Shown here: positions 9,709-19,550 of the stretch, piece after piece | How the letters are laid out: each line of letters begins with the position of its first letter | Numbering within the stretch: the first letter of the stretch is position 1 | Assembly (NCBI GenBank): GCA_008690995.1 | Contig: VRMN01000004.1 | Span: 930,001-994,000 of the forward strand | DNA: 64,000 nucleotides | Reading direction: 5' to 3' | DNA from: Porphyridium purpureum | Lineage: Eukaryota; Rhodophyta; Bangiophyceae; Porphyridiales; Porphyridiaceae | Position numbers and translations under genes: made by a program | The notes under the pieces: generated by a model | What the model saw: only the letters and a program-made list of their open reading frames with translations | Database searches by the model: none | Told to the model about the DNA's origin: nothing

Positions 9709-10452
9709 ATGAGTTTCGATACGTTTGATTCGTCGCTTGCGGCAAACACGCTCAATGAGCCAGTGCTCAAAACAGTGCTGCGGGATGTGTCGATCGTGGG
9801 GCGTCGGATATGGTTGGTGCTGTCGCCCGACGCGGCGCAGCACCTGCGCGCAGAGTTGCGTGATTGGGAGCTGTGGGGTGTGCTCTTTATTAGCATGTCG
9901 CTAGCGACGATCCTGTCCATGGAGGCGTCGCATGAGGCGAGCGCAGTATTTTCTATTGTGTTCCTTGTCGTGTTCCTGGGATCCGCAGTCGTGACGCTCA
10001 ACGCGCAGCTGCTTGGCGCCGCGCTGTCCTTCTTCCAAACGCTGTGCATGCTGGGGTACTGCGTGTTTCCCATCTTGCTTGCCGCACTCATCAACCTGCT
10101 CTGGCAATTTGTGCCGCCGATTTTTGCTGTGCTGCTCATCATCGCCACCGTTGTGGCGTGCTGCTTCTGGTCGATGCGCGCAGCGTCTGCCTACTTGGAA
10201 GATACGCAATTACCGGATGGTCGCAAGACACTGCTGCTATACCCAGTGCTGCTCTTCTTCTTTTGTCTTTCGTGGATGGTCCTGATTAGCAGCTCTGGCC
10301 GTGTGAGAAGTCGGGTGTCCGGCCTGGAGCAGGCCACAGGTCTCGCTCCAGCCCCAGCGCCCCTAGTGATTGCACCAACTGAATCGCCGACCGCTGTACC
10401 ATCAGACATGCCCGCGAATACCACGCTTGACCTGTTTTCGTACTTTTCATGA
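9709..10452 (+). CDS. YIPF6-like Yip1-domain membrane protein
   Basis: The protein (247 aa) has a short cytosolic N-terminus and five closely spaced hydrophobic segments. It carries Yip1-family signatures: DWELWGVLFI before the first segment, then LNAQLLGAALSFFQTLCMLG and YCVFPILLAAL, matching YIPF6 in particular. Yip1-family proteins reside in ER-Golgi membranes and interact with Rab GTPases in vesicle traffic. The ATG at 9709 fits the family's N-terminus; an upstream in-frame ATG at 9565 would add 48 residues without similarity. A proline/alanine-rich tail of about 45 residues follows the last segment and is not typical of the family. Confidence 0.85.
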   Translation: MSFDTFDSSLAANTLNEPVLKTVLRDVSIVGRRIWLVLSPDAAQHLRAELRDWELWGVLFISMSLATILSMEASHEASAVFSIVFLVVFLGSAVVTLNAQLLGAALSFFQTLCMLGYCVFPILLAALINLLWQFVPPIFAVLLIIATVVACCFWSMRAASAYLEDTQLPDGRKTLLLYPVLLFFFCLSWMVLISSSGRVRSRVSGLEQATGLAPAPAPLVIAPTESPTAVPSDMPANTTLDLFSYFS

Positions 10453-10562
10453 CCCACGAAACTGTAAAACGAAAAGTGCTAGCCCGTCAACAGGGATAAA
10501 AGGGGAATTTACGCGTAGCAAAGCACCAGCCGTGCCAAGGCACCGAGGATCGCATTTCAGAC

Positions 10563-11642
10563 TCAAGCCTCTATCGGATTCTTGTCCACTTCCCAAAGAA
10601 GCTCAGACGCTTCTCCGTTATATCTACCACCAGCAACGGCAATCTCCTTGCTGATGCGATCCATCTCGGCGAGATCTGCCTCGGACAGAACGATTTTGCA
10701 GCTAGCCGCATTCTCGTCCACGCGATGCGCCTTCGTTGTCCCCGGAATCGGACAAACAGCGACACCCCAGTGATCCTGCATCAGCCATGCGAGTGCGAGT
10801 TGCGCCAGTGAGCACTGTTTGCGGTCTGCCACGGTCTGCAGCTCCTTTGCCAGCTTAATATTCTGCGCCAGGTTGTCCTTGTCACCGAGGCGGGGATCAG
10901 TGTTCCGGTAATCGCCCGTCAGCATATTGCCTTGCTTCAGCTCGAGCTTCTCAAAGCCAGCCGAGAGAAATCCTCTTCCGAGAGGCGAGTACGCTACGAT
11001 CCCAATACCGAGCTCCCGGCACGTGTCGAGCACCGAGCCAGGTGCCTCGATGCCGCGCTCAAAAAGCGACCACTCGACTTGCACCGCGGAAATGGGGTGA
11101 ATGGCGTGCGCGCGACGAATCGTCGCCGGAGCTGCCTCGCTGAGCCCCACATACTTTATTTTCCCTTCCCCCACGAGCTTCTTGAGCTCGCGCATCGTCT
11201 TCTCGATGGGGATGGTTTGATCGATACGATGCAAGTAGAAGAGGTCGATGTACGGTGTGTCCAGACGTGCAAGGCACGCCTCGGCTTCCCTGCGCACGAA
11301 CGCCGGGTCCCCGCACGCACTCATCTTTCCCGCCATTGACATCTTGATCCCGGTTTTCGTGGCGAGCTGCACCTGCTCGCGCCCGATCGCCTTGAGCGCT
11401 TTTCCGATGTGTTCCTCCTGATGCACAATTGGGCTCCTCAACGTGAGCAGACGCCAGGCGTTCAAGTACATGTACAAGGTGGCCGTATCAAAATGAGTGA
11501 TCTGCTGCTCGTGCACATGTTTCAGTAGTGCCACGATCGCGTCCTCGCTCATGACGGTAGCGTAAGCTGTAGTCATGCCCATGCAACCAAACCCGAGCTG
11601 CGATACCTCCAGCCCCTCAGAGCCGAGCTTGACTTTCTTCAT
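10563..11642 (-). CDS. Aldo-keto reductase (YakC/AKR13-like)
   Basis: This NADPH-dependent oxidoreductase (359 aa) has a TIM-barrel fold. It starts MKKVKLGSEGLEVSQLGFGC, typical of the family. The catalytic Asp and Tyr are in THFDTATLY, the Lys in LATKTGI, and the His in DLFYLHRID. NADP-binding residues are visible near the C-terminus (GTTKAHRVDENAAS). The GKIKYVGLSEA strand and GIVAYSPLGRGFLS match plant auxin-induced/pyridoxal-type AKRs. Between the catalytic Tyr and EEHIGKAL there is an insertion of about 18 residues not usual in the family; it keeps frame and has no stop. The start at 11642 is favoured; the frame stays open to 11801. Confidence 0.85.
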   Translation of the reverse strand: MKKVKLGSEGLEVSQLGFGCMGMTTAYATVMSEDAIVALLKHVHEQQITHFDTATLYMYLNAWRLLTLRSPIVHQEEHIGKALKAIGREQVQLATKTGIKMSMAGKMSACGDPAFVRREAEACLARLDTPYIDLFYLHRIDQTIPIEKTMRELKKLVGEGKIKYVGLSEAAPATIRRAHAIHPISAVQVEWSLFERGIEAPGSVLDTCRELGIGIVAYSPLGRGFLSAGFEKLELKQGNMLTGDYRNTDPRLGDKDNLAQNIKLAKELQTVADRKQCSLAQLALAWLMQDHWGVAVCPIPGTTKAHRVDENAASCKIVLSEADLAEMDRISKEIAVAGGRYNGEASELLWEVDKNPIEA

Positions 11643-12165
11643 GGTATGTTTCCTGGGAGCCGTCACTTCTTGCGCCAAGCCACTGTGTGTCTCCGCGGTC
11701 CTACCGCGTGTTTCTCTCTCCACCCTTCCCCACCCTCCACCGCGACCTTTCCACCGTCTTTTTAAACCCCGCACGCCGCAGTTCTTAACGCATCGGAGCA
11801 CTGCTTCCGATGTAAGCGCGACTTTGAGGGCGAGCAGCGTTTCTCGATCAATACAAAGAGCGGAGGATTCGGATGAGTTGGAGTGAGGACGTTACAATTG
11901 CACAATGTCCGGCATCTCCAGCTTTGGCTTGCAACCGTTACCGTTCGGCTTGGAGCTTTTCAGGAGGTGGCGCGTGAGAGAAAACGTTCGTCTGCGGAAA
12001 CGGATCGGGGTTATGCGCCAGAGACTTCCCCGCATCACCCGTTGACACGTTTGCTTCGGCTTGAGAAGGAGCAACGTCGGCGGTTTTCGATCGCTCACGC
12101 TCTTTCACGTATTATGCCTCGTGTAATTGTGATTTAGCGATACAGCAAGGCTCAGCGACGCCTGC
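11643..12165. other. Intergenic stretch without recognised genes
   Basis: This holds the pyrimidine-rich (plus strand) leader of the aldo-keto reductase at about 11690-11760 and the 3' flank of the CRT-like transporter gene. The tandem AACCGTTACCG-type sequence at about 11934-11947 resembles MYB-core sites. No ORF with protein character was seen. Confidence 0.4.
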
Positions 12166-13851
12166 TCAACGAGCTTCTGGTTGACCGCTCTGTTCTTCCT
12201 CATCAGTATACTCGTCGTCGTCGCTATCGTCGCTCTGGACTTGATTTCTGAGCAGAGACGTGCCTTGAAGCGGTGTCGCAGCTCCCTGTGAGCCGGCCGA
12301 GCGAGCCATGAGCGCTTGGTACAGAGGCGCGCTTCTCGCCACTGGCGAGACCCCGATAGGCACGCTCGCCTTGCCGACATTCGCATGTGGGCTCATTCGG
12401 ATGGATCCGTACGGCCGTCGCTGCTGAGAGGATGACGCTGACTCGTCTAAAAGCACGCTTTTTTCGGGTGAGCCGTACTCGATGTCCCGCGGATCTGCAT
12501 AATGCTGCGATGGTTTCATACCAAGTCGCGTATACAACTGGCCGCGAATGCCTTCCGAGCTCCTGCGCATGTTGACCGGTCGGCGCTGCACCTGGTTGAC
12601 GATCGGCTCTGATACACCGGGCATGATCAAATACGTTGACGTGACAACATATGGTGCGTCCGGGTCCTCACTTTCAGGAGCGCGCTGATATCTGTAGATG
12701 ACCAGCCCCATTAAAATCACCACAAGACCGGAGATGTCGTGGAAATCAAATGGCTGAGCGTCGTTTCCCATGACGAACGGCATGTAGAAGGCCATGTTGC
12801 CAAGCGGTAGGCGGAGCGTCATCAGAATGATAAGCAAGGATGCGCTGCCTTCCTTGAGCATTAACAGTGTCATCAAGTTAAACGCAATGTTGATTACTGC
12901 ATACACAGTGAGTGTCTTCCATGCACCTTCGCATGTGTCGCACGGCATCTCGCCAGGAAATGGAGTAGCGTAATAACAGTGGCTCACAACGGAATTCACA
13001 CCAAGCGCGCACTTGAAACCGTCCCTGATTGCGCTAGGCAGTTCGTTCAAGGGCAGCGCCGAGGATCCCAAGAAAGAAAGACTGTTGAACGGCAAGAATA
13101 AAAGCGAAATGATGGTTTGAAACCATCCGACCCACAGCATTGTGTACCAAGGATCAATCTTGGCCCAGTCTTTGAATGCGTGCTCCTTGTACACGTTGCT
13201 GAGTGAGTTGGGGATGCACGAAAGAAAGAAAATGATGTTGAACAGCACCAAGTCTGAACCCATTTCCACGCCGGAATCCGGCGGACCAAACAATTTTGGC
13301 GAAAGCACCACAAACACGCCGGACAGAATGACGAGAGCTCCGCAATATTGCATCCATTCGTACCGCGTGTGCAGAAACGAGAAGGAGAGCGCCATGGTCA
13401 CGGGAATGCTGCCTTGTCCGAGCAGCATTTGGGTTGTACCCTTTGTGTGAACGCCGCCAAACAAAGTGAAAAGGCCTCCAGCGCCATCCAGAAGCGCAAT
13501 GACCGCGAACTTTCTCTTCGGGAACTCGTAATTGGACGGGTCAAAGTTGTTGGTCCATTTGAGAACGTAGACGACCACCATACACACTGGAATGTACATG
13601 ACGGTGGCCACCTCCATGAGAAAGAACGGGTAATTGGGCATCTTGTTTGTCATTTTCTTGAAGCAAATGCTGTTTAAAATGGACGTGATCAGCAGCACGA
13701 TCGCAATCACCGGCAGCAGCCACTTCTTCTTCGCAGACTCGCTGAACAGCGTCTCCATTAGCACATTCCATCTCTGCCGCCACGCAATCATGGTCCCACG
13801 ATCTGTCGTGGCCGCTGAACCTGGCCCTCCCCACGTGTCCCGATAACTCAT
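12166..13851 (-). CDS. CRT-like (chloroquine-resistance-transporter family) permease
   Basis: About ten membrane segments in the DMT superfamily arrangement follow a short N-terminus. The segment FNLMTLLMLKEGSASLLIIL-MTLRLPLGN and the GQGSIPVTMALSF region match the CRT/CLT family: PfCRT in the malaria digestive vacuole and plastid CLTs that move thiols/glutathione in plants. Four cysteines in the long luminal loop (FKCALG, SHCYYATPFPGEMPCDTCEG) match the cysteine-bearing loop of this family. A hydrophilic C-terminal tail of about 150 residues is extra. The start at 13851 (MSYRDTW) gives 561 aa. The in-frame upstream region to about 13977 could add a targeting peptide. It is divergent from IPI1, with 262 bp between ATGs. 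Confidence 0.8.
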   Translation of the reverse strand: MSYRDTWGGPGSAATTDRGTMIAWRQRWNVLMETLFSESAKKKWLLPVIAIVLLITSILNSICFKKMTNKMPNYPFFLMEVATVMYIPVCMVVVYVLKWTNNFDPSNYEFPKRKFAVIALLDGAGGLFTLFGGVHTKGTTQMLLGQGSIPVTMALSFSFLHTRYEWMQYCGALVILSGVFVVLSPKLFGPPDSGVEMGSDLVLFNIIFFLSCIPNSLSNVYKEHAFKDWAKIDPWYTMLWVGWFQTIISLLFLPFNSLSFLGSSALPLNELPSAIRDGFKCALGVNSVVSHCYYATPFPGEMPCDTCEGAWKTLTVYAVINIAFNLMTLLMLKEGSASLLIILMTLRLPLGNMAFYMPFVMGNDAQPFDFHDISGLVVILMGLVIYRYQRAPESEDPDAPYVVTSTYLIMPGVSEPIVNQVQRRPVNMRRSSEGIRGQLYTRLGMKPSQHYADPRDIEYGSPEKSVLLDESASSSQQRRPYGSIRMSPHANVGKASVPIGVSPVARSAPLYQALMARSAGSQGAATPLQGTSLLRNQVQSDDSDDDEYTDEEEQSGQPEAR

Positions 13852-14113
13852 CGCGTCCGTCCGATCCAATCTGCCGGTCGCATATCTCAACCTGCCCGCA
13901 CACGCAACCACCGACCCGCACGCGCTCGGACGCCGAGCACCAACCAAAAACCCGGCGATTATCATTTTGAACCCCATTTTGGTATAGAACTTCTCGCAAC
14001 AGCGGCGATGGCCGACAGACCCGGCGGGACGGACCCGGCTGGTCGACCCGGTGGTCGGTTTGTCGTTGTTGTGTGCGTGCGTGTGTGATGGCGGCATCCA
14101 AGGCGGGAACACG

Positions 14114-16753
14114 ATGGTGTCCTCAGCGAAGAAGCAAGCGCAGAAGCAGAGACAAGGCGGGCGCGGCCAGGTTGCCGACTTTGCCAAGAAGAAGAGAAAG
14201 AAGTTGGGCCGCGCGGACGCGCAGCTGGCGGCGAATGCGACGCGCACCGATCTGCGTGTTCGACGTGTGTACCTGCCTGAGCAGAGCGTGAAAGAGAAGG
14301 AAAAAGGTCACGTCGTGCCTTTGGAACGCCGCCACGGCGATGTCCCGGACGGAGAGGATAGTCACCTTGAATATGTGTCCAAGTTGGACGCCGAACTGCA
14401 GGATGCGTTGAGTCGCGTGTCACACTATGCGCCGGACACGCGACGCGACGCGCTCGTCCGGATCCGAAGAGTGTTCCGCGCTCTGGACGTCGAGCTTTCG
14501 AATACTCAGAACCATCGCGGCGCGTTGGCGAGGCTTACCCCAGTTTTCGACGTCGCGCTGCAGTGCCTGCTGGACAATGTAGCACACGTGCGCACCGCGT
14601 CACTCGAGCTCCTGTTTTACCTTCTGAGCCGGGCCGAGTTGCGCGCCGCTTCTCGTGCAAACGTCAATATGTTCACGGCGAGGATCAGCGCAGCGCTGGC
14701 TCATATTTCTCCAGAGGTACGCTGGTCTGCGTGCGAGGTTTTGGCAGTCAAAGAAGGCGCACAATTGTGCATTCAAGCCGCAGGCTATGTCTCGTTGCTC
14801 GCTTCCATGAAAGAGCTCCTGTCTGCGCAAGGAATATCCATCAGTCGCCGGACTTCAGTGCTGCGTGCGCTGCATTGCGTCATAGAGTGCCAGTACGAAC
14901 TTCAGGCGGGGGCTCCCGCATCAGTTGACCTGCCACCATCGGAGGCAGGCAAATGCCAGGATGAGCCTTATATGTACCGCGAAACGCCATGGCTTGATAT
15001 GCTTGCTCTTGGTTCAGCGACCAATAGACATGAGCAACACAGCTTCACAGAATTTAGCGTTGAGCTCGTGGATGCGCTAGCAGCAACGTGGAACGAGTGC
15101 GCTTACACTAGGGAGCTCTTGTATCGAGGAGGCGAGTTTCATTCCGACGCCAAGCAAACCGCCACATTGGAGGTTCTCCACTTGATTGCCGTGATGGTGC
15201 ATAACCTCGTGCGGATAAGTGTTCTGGCAGATCATGGAGGCTCTGCTCTCTCACACTTGCGATCACGTTTGCTAACACTTTTCGTGAACCCCAGGCATGG
15301 CCTTGCACTTGCGATATCGCAGTCTTTCCGTAAGAGCCAAGCGTTGTTTGGACTGAATGCTCCAAATCTACGACTATGGCTCCAGACGGTGGATACAATT
15401 ACGTCGAGTAGCATCTTGCTTGCCAACCGAATATCGTCTGACGACGTGCGACAAGACGCTGCCGCTGCCCGTGCGCTTGTGCAAAGCTGTTTCTTGTTTT
15501 TGACAGATCAGATAGCTGACGATGCATCGGTTCTGTCCAATTCTTTTCATACACTCAGCTCGCTGCTCGTGGGATTCGTAGAGCATGCTGAGCGTTCTTC
15601 TGGTTTGGTATCTGAGCCGTCACTTTCTGTGTACGGAGGCTGGGCAGATCTGCTTGACGTAGACTCAGCGCTGGCACATTGGCTCACATCCTGGGCACAG
15701 TCCGATGCGATAGCCGATGATATTGGCGTATTATTTAACCCCACCGAATTGCAGCTGGTGGAATATGCCATTGCACTCCACGGGCGGAGTACGACACTCC
15801 GCCTTTCCATGCAAGTGATTGAAAAGGTGGTGCTCTCTATTCCGCGAAAGATGTATGAGCTAGCCCGAGCAGGTGCACGAGACTCTGACATTTCCGTGCA
15901 CATCAAGCTCGCGCGGATTCTCAAGAATGCGGTTGTACGCCTTTTTGAGACAGCTCTAAGGACGCAATCTTATCCAGTGCTTCTGAACAAGCTCGCGCTT
16001 CGATTGAAGCCTTTCTTGACGGATCCAAGTGTCTCGACTCGGCAGCGCAATACTCTAGGGGCACCCGATCATGCGGCGACATCGTGCAAAGCGCTAGCTC
16101 GTCTAGATGCCTTGTCTGTGGCCCATTTGTTGAGCACCATTCACTACACTGTTCCATTCGCCTCACAGAAGGCGCAAGACTTGTTTTCTGACTTTCCAGC
16201 CATCATGAGCTCGGCACCTGAATCCATTGCGCGCATCATGTGCCGTACAGTCTCTGAATCAGTCTCACGATTTGCACTGAATCGTAACTATGAGAAGATC
16301 TGCTCTGAGGAACATCGAGTCTGGATGCTCGGTCTTTCGTTCAGTTGCGCAATCAAGATGGTTCAAAGTTCGCCACACGACTCTGTCTGTGTTGCCGCAT
16401 GGTCAGCGCTGGTCGAGATGCGTCAGTTCGTCGGGTTCTCTACCACATGGTCAATTTTACAGTCACACATTCAGCATGCAGACACTGCAGACTCGCTGAT
16501 GCGCTCGCTGATCTTGCTTTCGGCTGTTTTTGAAGAACGCCCGTCCCCCTTTTCTGCCAAGGCTGACGAGACGGAGACTGCTCAGTTGCACAGCTCTGCT
16601 GTGCAGGAATGCATGTCGCGCTTGTGCTCCAACGTCGCTCTTCTTGAGGAGGTCCGCGCACAGGATCGCTATACGAGCAGCTGCTCAGATCGCCAGCTGC
16701 TCGTACGAAAGCGACACGAAGTCTTGCAGTTGCTGTCCGTTCAAGCGAAATAA
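14114..16753 (+). CDS. IPI1: IPI1/TEX10-like pre-rRNA processing protein
   Basis: The N-terminal region is basic (AKKQAQKQRQGGRGQVADFAKKKRKKLG), followed by TDLRVRRVYLPEQ and an ARM/HEAT-type solenoid. This matches the Ipi1/TEX10 N-terminal domain (KLKVGKK...ATNTNFK...IxLPEQ, repeats over ribosomal export). Ipi1 acts with Rix1/PELP1 and Ipi3/WDR18 in the Rix1 complex, which removes ITS2 and recruits Rea1 to pre-60S particles. The remaining 700 residues are helical repeats of low similarity. The 879-aa product is of the expected size. IPI3/WDR18 is encoded about 20 kb away at 35224-36684. The next gene starts 26 bp after the stop codon, on the same strand. Confidence 0.75.
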   Translation: MVSSAKKQAQKQRQGGRGQVADFAKKKRKKLGRADAQLAANATRTDLRVRRVYLPEQSVKEKEKGHVVPLERRHGDVPDGEDSHLEYVSKLDAELQDALSRVSHYAPDTRRDALVRIRRVFRALDVELSNTQNHRGALARLTPVFDVALQCLLDNVAHVRTASLELLFYLLSRAELRAASRANVNMFTARISAALAHISPEVRWSACEVLAVKEGAQLCIQAAGYVSLLASMKELLSAQGISISRRTSVLRALHCVIECQYELQAGAPASVDLPPSEAGKCQDEPYMYRETPWLDMLALGSATNRHEQHSFTEFSVELVDALAATWNECAYTRELLYRGGEFHSDAKQTATLEVLHLIAVMVHNLVRISVLADHGGSALSHLRSRLLTLFVNPRHGLALAISQSFRKSQALFGLNAPNLRLWLQTVDTITSSSILLANRISSDDVRQDAAAARALVQSCFLFLTDQIADDASVLSNSFHTLSSLLVGFVEHAERSSGLVSEPSLSVYGGWADLLDVDSALAHWLTSWAQSDAIADDIGVLFNPTELQLVEYAIALHGRSTTLRLSMQVIEKVVLSIPRKMYELARAGARDSDISVHIKLARILKNAVVRLFETALRTQSYPVLLNKLALRLKPFLTDPSVSTRQRNTLGAPDHAATSCKALARLDALSVAHLLSTIHYTVPFASQKAQDLFSDFPAIMSSAPESIARIMCRTVSESVSRFALNRNYEKICSEEHRVWMLGLSFSCAIKMVQSSPHDSVCVAAWSALVEMRQFVGFSTTWSILQSHIQHADTADSLMRSLILLSAVFEERPSPFSAKADETETAQLHSSAVQECMSRLCSNVALLEEVRAQDRYTSSCSDRQLLVRKRHEVLQLLSVQAK

Positions 16754-16779
16754 AAGGGGTGCCTTGCTCACAGTCCCTG

Positions 16780-18045
16780 ATGGGCTTTGTGCTTACAAGC
16801 GTGCGGTCTCCGTGCTCTACAGTGCAGGGAACCGATGCGGGTGCGCTACGGCGTCACGCGGAGCGTGCTTTCCCGTGCGTTGCGCGTCGGCTGCGCCATG
16901 TAAGTCTCGCGCTGCCGAATCTCGGAGAGTCTACTGAGCGTGGAAAGGACGCGGAAGACGCGGCAGACCCGGCCGAGAAAGTGAAATGCTCAGGCCTGGA
17001 GACAGAGCTTTGGACTTCTTTACGCGTGGTTCAACAAGCCAGTGAGTTGTGCGTGCGCGCGCGCGATGCATGGGATCGGACTGCTTCCGAAGACTTTTCG
17101 GTGCAGACGAAAGCGGACCGCACGCCTGTGACCGCATTGGATCTGGCCGTACAGTACATCATTGCTCACACGCTGACGAGTGCGTTTCCACGGTACGGCT
17201 TTGTGGCCGAAGAGACAGGACTACCTGAGCGCCCTTTGCTTGACGATGCCGTGCGTTTGGCAAACAGCGTAGACAAGCACATTACCGAGCAAGTTGTGCG
17301 AGAGCTCACAGCAAAGTACTTTATCACGCATCATTCCGTCGACGGAGCACCAGATCGCTTCTTTGTGCTTGACCCCATCGACGGAACGAAAGGTTGGATC
17401 AGCCGTAAACACTATTGCGTGGGTTTGGCGTTGATCGACCACAGTGCTGGAGGTGAGCTCTTGCTATCGGTGCTGTCGAATCCGACCTTTAAGGACCCGT
17501 CACGCCGCGTTTTGGCAGCAATCCGCGGGATCGGGTGCTTCAGTTGCAGTCTGGATTGGCACAACTCAAGTAGTGATCGGCAAGTGTTGCAGCAGCTTCG
17601 CGCGCGTGCGGATGAAAGAACCAGACCCGTTTCGTGGACAATATCTCATACGCTCAAGGATAATTCCAGGACCCCTATGCTTTTCGGGTTTGGATTGCCT
17701 CCAGTTTTCCTTTGCTGTGGCTCGTTGGTCAAGTACTTTTACTGTAGCCTCGCCCTGGTTGACGTATTTGTGCAGCTTCCAGGCACTGAATCAGACGCGG
17801 TGAGCTTACGCAGTTGGGATCACGCGGCTGGCGTCCTCTGCGTGCTCGAAAGTGGCGGACAAGTAACTGACTTGATCGGTGGGCAGCTTCGCATGCCATT
17901 CGGTCCCAGTTTCTCAATCCACTCGTTGATCCTGGCGACGTCGCGAAACTCCAGACCATATCACCGAGATCTTCTCGTGCGATGCGCTCCGAGAGACGAG
18001 GTTTCGTGGAGAATCATGCTTGAGAAATCTTCCGAAGAACCTTAA
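16780..18045 (+). CDS. 3'(2'),5'-bisphosphate nucleotidase (HAL2-type)
   Basis: This is a metal-dependent phosphatase of the inositol monophosphatase superfamily, expected to dephosphorylate PAP (3'-phosphoadenosine 5'-phosphate) from sulfate assimilation and sulfotransfer. Motifs in order are DRTPVTALDLAVQYII, the metal-binding FVAEE, DPIDGTKGWISRKHYCVGLA, and SWDHAAGVLCVLESGG. FVLDPIDGTKGF-type spacing favours HAL2/BPNT over IMPase. The first ATG in frame (16780) begins a 60-residue Arg/Ser/Ala-rich presequence compatible with organelle targeting. The stop lies 6 bp from the convergent stop of the P450 gene. A sulfotransferase at the right end of the window would generate this enzyme's substrate. 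Confidence 0.85.
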   Translation: MGFVLTSVRSPCSTVQGTDAGALRRHAERAFPCVARRLRHVSLALPNLGESTERGKDAEDAADPAEKVKCSGLETELWTSLRVVQQASELCVRARDAWDRTASEDFSVQTKADRTPVTALDLAVQYIIAHTLTSAFPRYGFVAEETGLPERPLLDDAVRLANSVDKHITEQVVRELTAKYFITHHSVDGAPDRFFVLDPIDGTKGWISRKHYCVGLALIDHSAGGELLLSVLSNPTFKDPSRRVLAAIRGIGCFSCSLDWHNSSSDRQVLQQLRARADERTRPVSWTISHTLKDNSRTPMLFGFGLPPVFLCCGSLVKYFYCSLALVDVFVQLPGTESDAVSLRSWDHAAGVLCVLESGGQVTDLIGGQLRMPFGPSFSIHSLILATSRNSRPYHRDLLVRCAPRDEVSWRIMLEKSSEEP

Positions 18046-18051
18046 GACTCG

Positions 18052-19542
18052 CTACGTGCTGGAGGGACTCTTCTTTGCGCGAAAAGTAAACTGCATCTTG
18101 GACGGCACCATATTGATCGCCGGGTACTCGGGAGACTCGTATGCAGCTTCCCAGTCGTAGTTCAGCACGAGATGTAGCAGTAGAAGCTTGACCTCGACAA
18201 TTGCCAGTCGGTAGCCGGCACACATGCGTGAGCCACGGCCAAACGGGATGAATGCATAGTCGTTTTCAGCATCGCCATGCGAAGCATTTCCAACGAACCG
18301 CTCCGGCTCGAATGCTTCCGGGTTGCGCCAAATTTTTGGGTTGTGGTGGATTAACCAAGGGACAATGTACACAATCTGCCCTTTCTGCACGAATGCACCG
18401 TCGCTGAGCTCGTCTTCCATCTGTGCTTCGCGCTGCAGCACCGGGAAAGGAGGATAGATACGGAGCGTTTCTCGCACAACAGCATCGAGAAATGTGAGAC
18501 TATCAAGCTCACTAAGATCTACGCATGCACTGCTGGTGTTCACTTTTCGGACCTCGGCCAATATCTTATTTCGGACCGACTCGTGTGTCGCAACAAGATA
18601 TACCGACCAAATGGCTGTCAGAGGCACGGTCTGTGTCGACGCCATCAACAGCCCGACCACTTTCCCCAGCTTCCCGATCTTGCCCACTTTACCCAGCCAC
18701 GCATGGACCCATGACGGCGCAGTTTCAGCGAGTTCAGAATCTTTCCTCTCGGCAGCCACAATATCATCCAGGTGCTTGCATAGTCGACGGCCAATACCGA
18801 TCAGACCCGACACGTGCGCCAAAAAGCGAACATTTGCAGCCCAGTGATACCAGGCTCGAAATGGGTTCGCCATGCGCTTTGCAAACTCCAGCCCGGCGTG
18901 CGCGATCCAGTACGACACCTTGCCGGCGAGCTGTGCGTCATCAAACTTGTACAGTAAACGCAAATTCAGGTGCACCAGGCCCTGCTGAATCTGCTGGAAC
19001 GCATGCTGCTGGTCATGATCGGAGCGTGCGGCCAGTTCGTGTGCAAGCGCCTCAATTTCGACATTCAACCAGCCAAACTGTTCAACAATTAGCGCTTCGA
19101 GCGCAGTGCGCGAAAAGTCTCCTGCAGCAAGCTCAGCAGACTCCAGCTCGACAGCCTTTCGCTCGCGCTCTACTGCGCTTTTGATCGCCTTGGACCGATA
19201 GCCAAAGTATTTCGGCTTGGAATACACGCCGCCGGCGCCTGTCAGCACGCGACGCACGCTTTTCAAGTCGTTCAGCACGATGAAAGGGGTGGATCCAACC
19301 CACACGAGGAACACGCTTTCATGAACGTGTCGATATAGTGTGCCGAAGAAACTGGATGCCAGACTCGGCGTGTTCCCCACGAGCGGCCATGGCGTCTCGT
19401 CATCAACAGCCTTTCCCCCAGTCTGAATCGCATTCTTCAGTTTCCGCCGCGTCCAGTACATGTGCAGCACGGTTGCTGCTGCCACACCACAAACTGCCGC
19501 CGAGGCAGCCACGGCCACGGCGGTTCGCGGCGTCACTGTCAT
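18052..19542 (-). CDS. Cytochrome P450
   Basis: This 496-residue haem monooxygenase has an N-terminal membrane anchor (TAVAVAASAAVCGVAAATVL, residues about 7-26) and a Pro-rich hinge (ETPWPLVGNTPSL). The K-helix ExxR is in RETLRIYPPFPV, a PERF motif in FEPERFVGN, and the cysteine ligand loop is FGRGSRMCAGYRLA. The I-helix carries ASTQT in place of the consensus AGxxT, a mild deviation. It should be ER- or plastid-membrane bound; substrate cannot be inferred. The start at 19542 (MTVTPRTAVAV) puts the anchor at the N-terminus, while a longer frame to 19638 overlaps the divergent patatin gene. Its ATG is only 8 bp from that gene's ATG. Confidence 0.85.
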   Translation of the reverse strand: MTVTPRTAVAVAASAAVCGVAAATVLHMYWTRRKLKNAIQTGGKAVDDETPWPLVGNTPSLASSFFGTLYRHVHESVFLVWVGSTPFIVLNDLKSVRRVLTGAGGVYSKPKYFGYRSKAIKSAVERERKAVELESAELAAGDFSRTALEALIVEQFGWLNVEIEALAHELAARSDHDQQHAFQQIQQGLVHLNLRLLYKFDDAQLAGKVSYWIAHAGLEFAKRMANPFRAWYHWAANVRFLAHVSGLIGIGRRLCKHLDDIVAAERKDSELAETAPSWVHAWLGKVGKIGKLGKVVGLLMASTQTVPLTAIWSVYLVATHESVRNKILAEVRKVNTSSACVDLSELDSLTFLDAVVRETLRIYPPFPVLQREAQMEDELSDGAFVQKGQIVYIVPWLIHHNPKIWRNPEAFEPERFVGNASHGDAENDYAFIPFGRGSRMCAGYRLAIVEVKLLLLHLVLNYDWEAAYESPEYPAINMVPSKMQFTFRAKKSPSST

Positions 19543-19550
19543 TTGCAACG

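Noticed and set aside
10320-10452. C-terminal tail of the YIPF6-like protein as a separate gene
   Set aside because: It is in frame and continuous with the membrane domain, with no separate start or family.
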